Origin: DASUGC01 sp035606665
GTDB taxonomy: Bacteria; Acidobacteriota; Vicinamibacteria; Vicinamibacterales; SCN-69-37
Assembly: GCA_035606665.1 (NCBI GenBank)
Contig: DATNEY010000032.1
Location: forward strand, 248,001 to 312,000
DNA length: 64,000 bases
Direction of reading: 5' to 3'
Part shown: piece after piece, positions 58,380-64,000 of the stretch
Position numbering within the stretch: the stretch's first letter is position 1
Layout: the number at the start of each line of letters is the position of its first letter
Notes under the pieces: model-generated
What the model was told of the DNA's origin: nothing
Seen by the model: the letters and a program-made list of their open reading frames with translations, nothing else
Databases searched by the model: none
Program-made: the position numbers and the translations under genes

Positions 58380-59711
58380 TCAGTCACGCAGTTGCAGCAC
58401 CACGACCCGATCGATGGTGGCAGGCGCCGACGCGGGCAATTTGATGATGATCCCCGCCTCGGTCTCCGCCATGACCACGGACTCGCCCGATCCCAGCAGC
58501 GTCGCCGTACCAATCCTCCGGCCGAGCGATGGCAGAGCAATCTCACGCGTCGCCGCATCGAGCACATGGACGTACACCACGTCGCCCTTGCGCGTGGTCA
58601 CGCCCCACAATTGCGGCGGTACGGGACCCCGGCGTGTGCCGTAAATCGACACGCCGTACGTCTGCAGCCATCGACCGACCTCCTGCAACCGCTCGATGGC
58701 TTCGGGCTGAATCGTGCCGTCCGGCCGCGGACCGACGTTGAGCAGCAGGTTCGCACCGAACCCGGCCGCTCGAACGAGATAACCGATGAGCTCACGCGTC
58801 GATTTGAAGTTCCGGTCCGTGATGTTGAATCCCCACGAACGATTCATCGTCAGCGACGTTTCGAGCGGCAGCGCACCGATTTCCTTCGTATTGAAGCCGG
58901 CGGTGTTCGCGCCCGGCAGATCCTGCTCAAAGGTCTGCACGTCCTCGCCCGGGAGTGGCGCCTTGTGATGATTGGGGACGATGAGCGCCGATGGCTGGAG
59001 ACGATGAATCAGAGCGTACGTGCGGTCGAGCCGCCAGTCGGCGCCTGGTTTGTCCCACATGCCGTCAAACCAGATGCCGCCGATCGGCCCGTAGTTGGTC
59101 AGCAGCTCGGTGAGCTGCTCGTCCATGAAGTCCAGATACCGCGTCCACTCGCCGGTCTCGGGACGGCCGGAGAACTTCCCTGTGTCGCCCCGTGGAAAGA
59201 AGTCCGGATGGTGCCAGTCGAGCTGCGAGTAATAGAAGAAGAGCTTGAGCCCTTGCCGGCGGCACTCCTCCGCAAGTTCCTTCATCGGATCCCGCTTGAA
59301 GGGCGACCACGTCACAATGTTGTACGGCGTCGCCCTGGTGGCGAACATCGAGAAACCGTCGTGGTGGCGGGCGGTGATCGTGATGTACCGCATGCCTGCG
59401 GCTTTGGCGGTGCTCACCCACTCGCGGGCGTCGAACTTCACGGGATTGAACGTGGACGCCAGCCATTCGTAGGTCGTCGCGGTGAGCCGCTGATTCTGCA
59501 TGACCCATTCGCCCTGGCCGAGCACGCTGTACGCGCCCCAGTGCACGAACAAGCCGAACTTCGCATCTTCGTACCAGGCGCGCGCAGCCAGGCGCTCGGC
59601 CGGTATGGCTGCGGCCTGCGACTCGATCGCAACCGCGCGGCTTGGCGTCGTCGCGGCCAGCGCGACGCTCAAAAGGGCGGCGACGAAGCTACACGTACTT
59701 GATGCAGACAT
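58380..59711 (-). CDS. Alpha-L-fucosidase, GH29
   Basis: 443 residues from the ATG at 59711; a longer frame to 59816 overlaps the aldehyde dehydrogenase by 128 bp. Signal peptide CSFVAALLSVALAATTPSRAVA. WYEDAKFGLFVHWGAYSV, YITITARHHDGFSMF and YYSQLDWHHPDF are GH29 hallmarks; the nucleophile is Asp in GGIWFDGMWDKPG. SWGFNITDRNFKSTRELIGYLVRAAGFGANLLLNVGPRPDGTI matches the family core. Releases terminal fucose from glycans in the periplasm or outside. Overlaps the upstream gene by 23 bp and is followed by GH2, so the two probably act on the same polymer. Confidence 0.93.
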   Translation of the reverse strand: MSASSTCSFVAALLSVALAATTPSRAVAIESQAAAIPAERLAARAWYEDAKFGLFVHWGAYSVLGQGEWVMQNQRLTATTYEWLASTFNPVKFDAREWVSTAKAAGMRYITITARHHDGFSMFATRATPYNIVTWSPFKRDPMKELAEECRRQGLKLFFYYSQLDWHHPDFFPRGDTGKFSGRPETGEWTRYLDFMDEQLTELLTNYGPIGGIWFDGMWDKPGADWRLDRTYALIHRLQPSALIVPNHHKAPLPGEDVQTFEQDLPGANTAGFNTKEIGALPLETSLTMNRSWGFNITDRNFKSTRELIGYLVRAAGFGANLLLNVGPRPDGTIQPEAIERLQEVGRWLQTYGVSIYGTRRGPVPPQLWGVTTRKGDVVYVHVLDAATREIALPSLGRRIGTATLLGSGESVVMAETEAGIIIKLPASAPATIDRVVVLQLRD

Positions 59712-61131
59712 TCTTGACCTGGGTATAGCTGGCCAGCGACTCGAGTCCTTTTTCCCGCCCGTAGCCGCTCTTCTTGTACCCGCCGAACGGAAGCTCGACT
59801 CCCCCGCCCGCGCCATATGTATTGATGTAGACCTGGCCGGCCTTGATTCGCGACGCCAGCGACATGGCCTTGTTGATGTCCCGCGTCCATATGCCCGAGA
59901 CGAGGCCGTACTGGCTGCGATTCGCGATGGCCGCGGCCTCCTCGATGTTATCGAACGCGATCATCGCGAGGACCGGCCCGAAGATTTCTTCCTGAGCCAC
60001 GCGCATGTCCGGCGTGACGCGATCGAGCAGGGTCGGCCGGAAGTAGTAGCCCTGGCCGAGCGACGGATCGGACGGCCGCTTGCCGCCCGCCGCGACTGAC
60101 GCGCCCTCGCCAGCGCCGACACCGACGTAGCGTTCGACGGTCTCGAGCTGCTTCTTCGAAATGATCGGCCCCATGTCCGGGTCGCTCACACCGGGACCGA
60201 CGCGCATCGCATCGGCACGATCGACCAGCTTCTGCACGAGCGCGTCGTGCGCCTTGCGCTCGACGAGCAGCCGCGATCCCGCGGAGCACGTCTGGCCGGC
60301 GTTCTGGAAGATCGCGTTCGCGACGCCTGCTGCCGCAAGATCGAGGTCCGCATCGGCAAAGACGATGTTCGGCGACTTGCCGCCGAGCTCCATCACGACG
60401 GGAACGACGTTGTCGGCGGCCATTTTCGCGACGGCAATACCAACATCGACCGACCCGGTGAACGTGAGCTGATTGATACCCGGGTGGCTCGCGAGCGCCG
60501 TGCCGGCCTCCGACCCGGTACCGGGAATCACGTTGAGCGCCCCAGGCGGCAAACCGCACTCGATCGCGATCTCGCCGAGTCTCAGCGCGGTCATGGGTGC
60601 TTCGCTCGACGGCTTCAGCACCACGGCGCACCCGGCCGCGAGCGCCGGGGCAACCCCGCGCGCGCCAATCTGGATCGGATAGTTCCAGGGAACGATTTGC
60701 GCGGAAACGCCGATCGGCTCACGGACGGTGAAGTCGAGGAAGCCGGGACCCAACGGGATCGTGTTACCCATGATCTTGTCGGCGATGCCCGCGAAGAACT
60801 CGAAGTACCGCGCAGCCACCTGCACGTCGGTGCGGGCCTGGCGCAGCGGCTTGCCGTTGTCCAGACTTTCGAGCTTCGCGAGCTCTTCGACACGCTCGCG
60901 CAACACGCCGGCGATGCGATTCATGATGCGACCGCGCTCGGCCGGCGCCAGTCCACCCCACGTCTTCGACTCCATTGCCGCGTGCGCTGCGGCCACGGCG
61001 CGATCGACGTCGAACTTCGTCGCCTTCGCCACCGTCGCCAGCGTCTCGCCGGTGGACGGGTCGAAGACGTCGAACGTACCGCCGTCGGAGGCGGACACGC
61101 GCTCGCCGTTGACGATAAGAAGCTCAGTCAT
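59689..61131 (-). CDS. Aldehyde dehydrogenase, betaine/lactaldehyde-like
   Basis: 480 residues. VFDPSTGETLATVAKA, IVPWNYPIQIGARGVAPALAAGCAVVLKPSS, FTGSVDVG, Glu in VMELGGKSPNIVFADADLD and nucleophile Cys in NAGQTCSAGSRLL are complete. The ending VELPFGGYKKSGYGREKGLESL is of the ALDH group acting on small or amino aldehydes. As the fucosidase lies directly downstream, oxidation of L-lactaldehyde from fucose breakdown is an attractive but unproven role. Starts 2 bp after the TPP enzyme stop, so translation is coupled. Confidence 0.92.
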   Translation of the reverse strand: MTELLIVNGERVSASDGGTFDVFDPSTGETLATVAKATKFDVDRAVAAAHAAMESKTWGGLAPAERGRIMNRIAGVLRERVEELAKLESLDNGKPLRQARTDVQVAARYFEFFAGIADKIMGNTIPLGPGFLDFTVREPIGVSAQIVPWNYPIQIGARGVAPALAAGCAVVLKPSSEAPMTALRLGEIAIECGLPPGALNVIPGTGSEAGTALASHPGINQLTFTGSVDVGIAVAKMAADNVVPVVMELGGKSPNIVFADADLDLAAAGVANAIFQNAGQTCSAGSRLLVERKAHDALVQKLVDRADAMRVGPGVSDPDMGPIISKKQLETVERYVGVGAGEGASVAAGGKRPSDPSLGQGYYFRPTLLDRVTPDMRVAQEEIFGPVLAMIAFDNIEEAAAIANRSQYGLVSGIWTRDINKAMSLASRIKAGQVYINTYGAGGGVELPFGGYKKSGYGREKGLESLASYTQVKNVCIKYV

Positions 61132-61133
61132 CT

Positions 61134-62762
61134 CTAACCTCGGATCGCTTTCATGATCTGCGTGTAGCTCGATCGGTCAATTCTCGCCTCAATCAGGCTC
61201 GGGCCATCGACCGCAGCCGCCTGGCCGAGCGCTGCGATCAGTTCGCGCTCATTCGCAGCGGACCACGAAGGTATCCCGAATCCCTCGGCGATCCGGGTCC
61301 ACAGCACATCACCCAGCCCGACGCCGGCTGGTGCCAGCTTCCTGGCGTGCTGCTTGAGCTCTATCAGCGTCAGCGACGCGTCGTTGAAGACGATGATGAC
61401 GATCTTCAAACGCTCGCGGACCGCAGTGGCGAGCTCGCCCAGGCAAATCATCAGGCCGCCGTCTCCTGTCAGCACCACGGTCGGCCGCATCCGATCGAGC
61501 AAGCCCGCGCCAATCGCCGCCGGCAAAGCGAATCCCATCGTCGACAGACCGTTGGAAATCAGCATGCCGTTCGGTTCGTTCACGGGCCACAGCACCGCTG
61601 CCGGAAGCATGTGCGCGCCGGCATCGACGGTCACGCGAGAGGCGCCGGCAAAATGTCCGGCGGTCAGCTGCACGACGCGTGATGGCGTCAGCGGCAGGGT
61701 TCCGTTCGAGACCGAGGCCGGATCACTGGACCCGGCATATCCCGCGACCGCATCGCGCATGGCCTCCACCGCCTGCCGTACGGCGGCGAGATTCCAGGCT
61801 GATGGCGGAAGCAGGTCGGAGACTTTGGCGACGAGCTCGACGATGTCGCCGACCGCCTGCGCCTTGAACGGGACGTGAGCCTTCGTCATCTCCCACGCGG
61901 CCAGCGACACGATGGGCTGCGAGTACGACCACGGCCGCGGCAGGATTTCGACAGGATCGAAACCGACACCAATCAAGAGGTCGCTCTGCTCGACGATCGC
62001 CCGCTCGGCGGCCGCATTCGTGAAGACGCCGGCAAAACACGGATGGCCATCCGGAACAACGCCTTTGGCCTTGTAGGTGACGAGTGCCGGGATGTTGCGC
62101 TTCTCGCAGAGATTGCGGATCGCCTCCGCGGCATCGGCGCGTCTGGCTCCAAGACCGACAATCAGCAGCGGCTTGAACGCCCGCGACAGGTAGTCGGCGG
62201 CCTTCAGGCCGCCGAGCGATCCGGCGGGCTGAAGCCCGCCGGCCACGGCTGCCGAGCCTGGGCCGGATCGCGGGTCGTCGAAATCGGCGGGACAGTCCAG
62301 ATGAACTGGCCCCGGCGGCAGAGATCCGAGCGTGATCAAGGCTTCATCGATGTTCTGATGCGAGTCCAGCGGCGCGAGGCTCCCCGACCATTTCACGATC
62401 GGCGTAAGCAGCGCGCGATGATCGAGCCGCTGATGTTCGAAGCCGGCGCCGCTTGCCGCGTAGCTGTCGGTGACGACGAGAACCCGCGCGCGCTCGAGCT
62501 TCGCGCAGGCAACGCCATTCACGACGGACGCCGCTCCGGGACCGAGCGTCGTGATGCACGCGCCTACGCCGTCCGTGATTTCGGACTGCGCAAGCGCAGC
62601 GATCGCCGAGCCTGTTTCGGTGGCAGTCAGAACAAACGGCAGACCCGCGCGGCCTGCCGCTTGTATCAGGTCGAGATTCCCGCCACCGCCGGGAAGGCCG
62701 AATATCGCACGGACACCGGACGCGCGCATCCGTTCGATGAGATAGTCGGCGACGCCCGGCAT
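61134..62762 (-). CDS. Thiamine-diphosphate enzyme (acetolactate synthase-like)
   Basis: 542 residues, three-domain TPP enzyme. N-terminal PYR domain: GVRAIFGLPGGGGNLDLIQAAGRA, the catalytic-type Glu in TATETGSAIAALAQSE, GACITTLGPGAASVVNG. Central domain: LLIVGLGARRADAAEAIR. C-terminal PP domain: GDGGLMICLGELATAVRERLKIVIIVFND, the GDG-x-N diphosphate/Mg motif. Benzoylformate decarboxylase, acetolactate synthase and glyoxylate carboligase share these, so the reaction is open. An insert of about 18 residues (AGGLQPAGSLGGLKAADYL) is encoded by two REP-like palindromes between PYR and central domains. First of a coupled pair with ALDH. Confidence 0.88.
   Translation of the reverse strand: MPGVADYLIERMRASGVRAIFGLPGGGGNLDLIQAAGRAGLPFVLTATETGSAIAALAQSEITDGVGACITTLGPGAASVVNGVACAKLERARVLVVTDSYAASGAGFEHQRLDHRALLTPIVKWSGSLAPLDSHQNIDEALITLGSLPPGPVHLDCPADFDDPRSGPGSAAVAGGLQPAGSLGGLKAADYLSRAFKPLLIVGLGARRADAAEAIRNLCEKRNIPALVTYKAKGVVPDGHPCFAGVFTNAAAERAIVEQSDLLIGVGFDPVEILPRPWSYSQPIVSLAAWEMTKAHVPFKAQAVGDIVELVAKVSDLLPPSAWNLAAVRQAVEAMRDAVAGYAGSSDPASVSNGTLPLTPSRVVQLTAGHFAGASRVTVDAGAHMLPAAVLWPVNEPNGMLISNGLSTMGFALPAAIGAGLLDRMRPTVVLTGDGGLMICLGELATAVRERLKIVIIVFNDASLTLIELKQHARKLAPAGVGLGDVLWTRIAEGFGIPSWSAANERELIAALGQAAAVDGPSLIEARIDRSSYTQIMKAIRG
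62190..62246. repeat. GTAG-palindrome elements, copies 8 and 9, in coding sequence
   Basis: GTAGTCGGCGGCCTTCAGGC continuing CGCCG (62190-62214), 7 bp, then CGGCGGGCTGAAGCCCGCCG with GCCAC (62222-62246). An inverted pair inside the TPP enzyme gene, translated as AGGLQPAGSLGGLKAADYL with no loss of frame. Confidence 0.85.
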
Positions 62763-62794
62763 TGAGGCGGTGATGGTATCGAACTTTGCAGGAG

Positions 62795-62850
62795 GTAGTC
62801 GGCGGGCTTGAGCCCGCCGACCATCCGGCGGCCTAAAGGCCGCCGGCTAC
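62795..62850. repeat. GTAG-palindrome elements, copies 10 and 11 (inverted pair)
   Basis: GTAGTCGGCGGGCTTGAGCC continuing CGCCG (62795-62819), 6 bp, CGGCGGCCTAAAGGCCGCCG with GCTAC (62826-62850). It occupies the gap before the TPP gene and provides the TAG stop (62849-62847) of the SRPBCC-like gene upstream. Confidence 0.85.
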
Positions 62851-63581
62851 GCCTGCAGTACTTTCGCCAGCGCGGTGAGCCTACCGTCCCAGTAGTGCTT
62901 GCGGCGATCCGCGTCGTCCTTGTCGACGAGCTTGCGGTGCTGGATCTGCGCGGCGGTCTTCTTCGTACCCTTCGGCACGATCCACACCTCGACCGGCGTG
63001 CCGTCGTCCCAGCGCATCCGGATGGAACGATTCGGCGTCGCCCTCTTCACGGTGACGTTGACGCCCGGCAGCCAGTGCTTGCGCACGCGCGCGTGCGCGA
63101 ACGCCTTGAACACCGCCGCCGCCGACGCGTTGAGCGTCCTGCTCTTGTTCGCTTCGAAGCCACCGTCACGCCGCTGGCCCTTCGCGCGCAGGCCCTTGAT
63201 GCGCTCGTAGCCCACCGTCAGCATCTGCGTCCACCAGTCTTTGACCTTCCAGGTGGTGTGGACGTAGTCCGTGATCGCGCGGTGCGACCACTCGTGCGCG
63301 CCGACGTGGTCGAGGCAGAACACCCACTTCTCCCAGTCGCAGCCGGTGGCCTTCTTGATCGCGGCGTCGCTCATGCCGGCGATCTTCGCGTAGTCGGGCT
63401 TTTCGGCCACCGGAGCGCCGGGGCTAAAGCCCCGGCCTACGGGCTCATCAACGACAGCTGGCGCGGTGATGCTCGGTGCTGGTGATCGTTTCAGGAGATT
63501 CGCGCGGGCCGCGGTGTAGGCCTCGCCGGTTTTTTCCATCCGGGCGCGAACGAGACGCTTGAAATCCTTGTTGGTCGGCAT
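62847..63581 (-). CDS. DUF4287-like / SRPBCC-like protein
   Basis: 244 residues from the ATG at 63581, with AAGGGA about 7 bp upstream; the frame is open to 63797 but the extra sequence looks non-coding. N-terminal PTNKDFKRLVRARMEKTGEAYTAARANLL is like DUF4287 openings. A central KIAGMSDAAIKKATGCDWEKWVFCLDHVGAHEWSHRAITDYVH segment is followed by a C-terminal half resembling START/AHSA1 folds (RTLNASAAAVFKAFAHARVRKHW, IRMRWDDGTPVEVWIVPKG). DEPVGRGFSPGAPV is translated from a repeat at 63417-63440. Cytoplasmic; function unknown. Confidence 0.8.
   Translation of the reverse strand: MPTNKDFKRLVRARMEKTGEAYTAARANLLKRSPAPSITAPAVVDEPVGRGFSPGAPVAEKPDYAKIAGMSDAAIKKATGCDWEKWVFCLDHVGAHEWSHRAITDYVHTTWKVKDWWTQMLTVGYERIKGLRAKGQRRDGGFEANKSRTLNASAAAVFKAFAHARVRKHWLPGVNVTVKRATPNRSIRMRWDDGTPVEVWIVPKGTKKTAAQIQHRKLVDKDDADRRKHYWDGRLTALAKVLQA
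63417..63440. repeat. GTAG-palindrome element, copy 12, in coding sequence
   Basis: GCCGGGGCTAAAGCCCCGGC followed by CTAC. On the coding (minus) strand it reads GTAG-GCCGGGGCTTTAGCCCC and gives the peptide VGRGFSPG, the same as copy 1 in the exporter permease. Confidence 0.85.
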
Positions 63582-63733
63582 CGTCAATCCCTTTCCGTCA
63601 AAGCCACGGACGAACGCCCCCCAGCAGCATCGCCCTGGCGACGCAAAGGTACTGATGCCAATCCGGGAGTGTGCCCCCCTTTGCCCTCGCCTCTTTTGAA
63701 GGGGGACCCAAGCTGGGGCCGGGTCACGAGGGT

Positions 63734-63753
63734 TTGGCGGGGATCGCCGCCAA
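63734..63753. promoter_or_regulatory. Inverted repeat before the acyl-CoA dehydrogenase gene
   Basis: TTGGCGG-GGATCG-CCGCCAA, 7-nt perfect arms, 26 bp before the ATG at 63780. Could be an operator or a leader hairpin. The rest of 63582-63779 shows no gene or clear promoter. Confidence 0.45.
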
Positions 63754-63779
63754 GGAAAGAATAAGATCCTCGACGCCTC

Positions 63780-64000
63780 ATGGCAATAGAAACTCATCAG
63801 GACCTGCGCGCGGCCGTTCGCGATCTTTGTAAGGACTTTCCCGACGCCTACTGGCGCGATCTCGACGCAAAACGGGCCTATCCGGAGGGGTTCGTCAAGG
63901 CGCTGACGGGGGCCGGATACCTGGCGGCGCTGATTCCCGAGGAGTTCGGCGGCTCGGGCCTCGGTATCGAAGAGGCGTCCGTCATCCTCGAGGAAATCAA
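63780..64000 (+). CDS. Acyl-CoA dehydrogenase, N-terminal part
   Basis: Starts at the ATG at 63780 and runs off the window after 73 codons without a stop. The reading is MAIETHQDLRAAVRDLCKDF, then AYPEGFVKALTGAGYLAALIPEEFGGSGLGIEEASVILEEI. The segment GYLAALIPEEFGGSGLGIEEA is the typical N-terminal helical domain of acyl-CoA dehydrogenases, before the FAD and substrate regions. It would oxidise an acyl-CoA thioester at the alpha-beta bond, passing electrons to ETF. Orientation is opposite to the preceding leftward run. Chain-length preference cannot be judged. Confidence 0.85.
   Translation, partial: MAIETHQDLRAAVRDLCKDFPDAYWRDLDAKRAYPEGFVKALTGAGYLAALIPEEFGGSGLGIEEASVILEEI

Noticed and set aside
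63582..63797. Upstream extension of the DUF4287-like gene to 63797
   Set aside because: The added 72 residues are Arg/Pro/Gly-rich without similarity, and they overlap the start of the acyl-CoA dehydrogenase gene on the other strand.

Overview
The window is GC-rich bacterial chromosome with dense, tightly packed genes. It is most likely from an Acidobacteriota member, probably Vicinamibacteria-like. The main evidence is a large duplicated MacB/FtsX permease of the ADOP type translationally coupled to a PadR regulator, plus many secreted enzymes with Gly-rich inserts, a PQQ-type beta-propeller and several REP-like palindrome families. The taxonomic call is inference; there is no rRNA or other marker gene here, and I found no tRNA, CRISPR array or transposase.

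Layout. 1-16.3 kb: a surface-polysaccharide locus with fused glycosyltransferases (GT4-GT2, GT4-GT2-membrane, GT2-GT2-GT4), a TMTC-like membrane/TPR protein, a Wzm/Wzt-type ABC exporter, a methyltransferase, an amidohydrolase and an unfamiliar probable sugar transferase. 16.5-19.4 kb: a short coiled-coil protein built from 33-bp repeats behind a possible sigma-54 promoter, then a secreted M1 metallopeptidase. 19.7-24.8 kb: a potassium locus. A KdpE-like regulator and an unusually short KdpD-like kinase diverge from a c-di-AMP (ydaO-type) riboswitch that precedes a KimA potassium transporter. The KimA reading frame runs without a stop into a signal peptide and an outer-membrane beta-barrel. 24.8-32.6 kb: an arginine regulon arranged divergently, argR-argG leftward and argC-argB-argD-NAGS-argJ-argF rightward, with an ARG-box palindrome over the argC start codon. 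32.7-41.5 kb: a zinc-ribbon protein, amidohydrolase-fold proteins (one active domain and two that have lost their metal ligands), a small beta-barrel and a secreted S9 peptidase. 41.6-45.3 kb: a possible polyphosphate/phosphate group (VTC-domain polymerase, PPP-type phosphatase, remotely CotH-like protein) and a CitE-like lyase. 45.3-54.3 kb: PQQ propeller, ADOP/PadR, aldehyde dehydrogenase, UPF0145 protein, FAD oxidoreductase, and an ECF sigma factor coupled to a membrane-anchored TlpA-like protein. 54.4-63.6 kb: a leftward run with a beta-hydroxyacid dehydrogenase, GH2 and GH29 glycosidases, aldehyde dehydrogenase, TPP enzyme and an SRPBCC-like protein. An acyl-CoA dehydrogenase begins at the right edge.

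Across the window, short palindromes beginning GTAG and centred on TTCAG/CTGAA occur at least twelve times. They supply stop codons to three genes and are translated in frame in others, giving the same VGRGFSPG peptide in two unrelated proteins. Two further palindrome families behave in the same way. The most unusual single locus is the riboswitch-controlled KimA-porin fusion next to the KdpDE-like pair.
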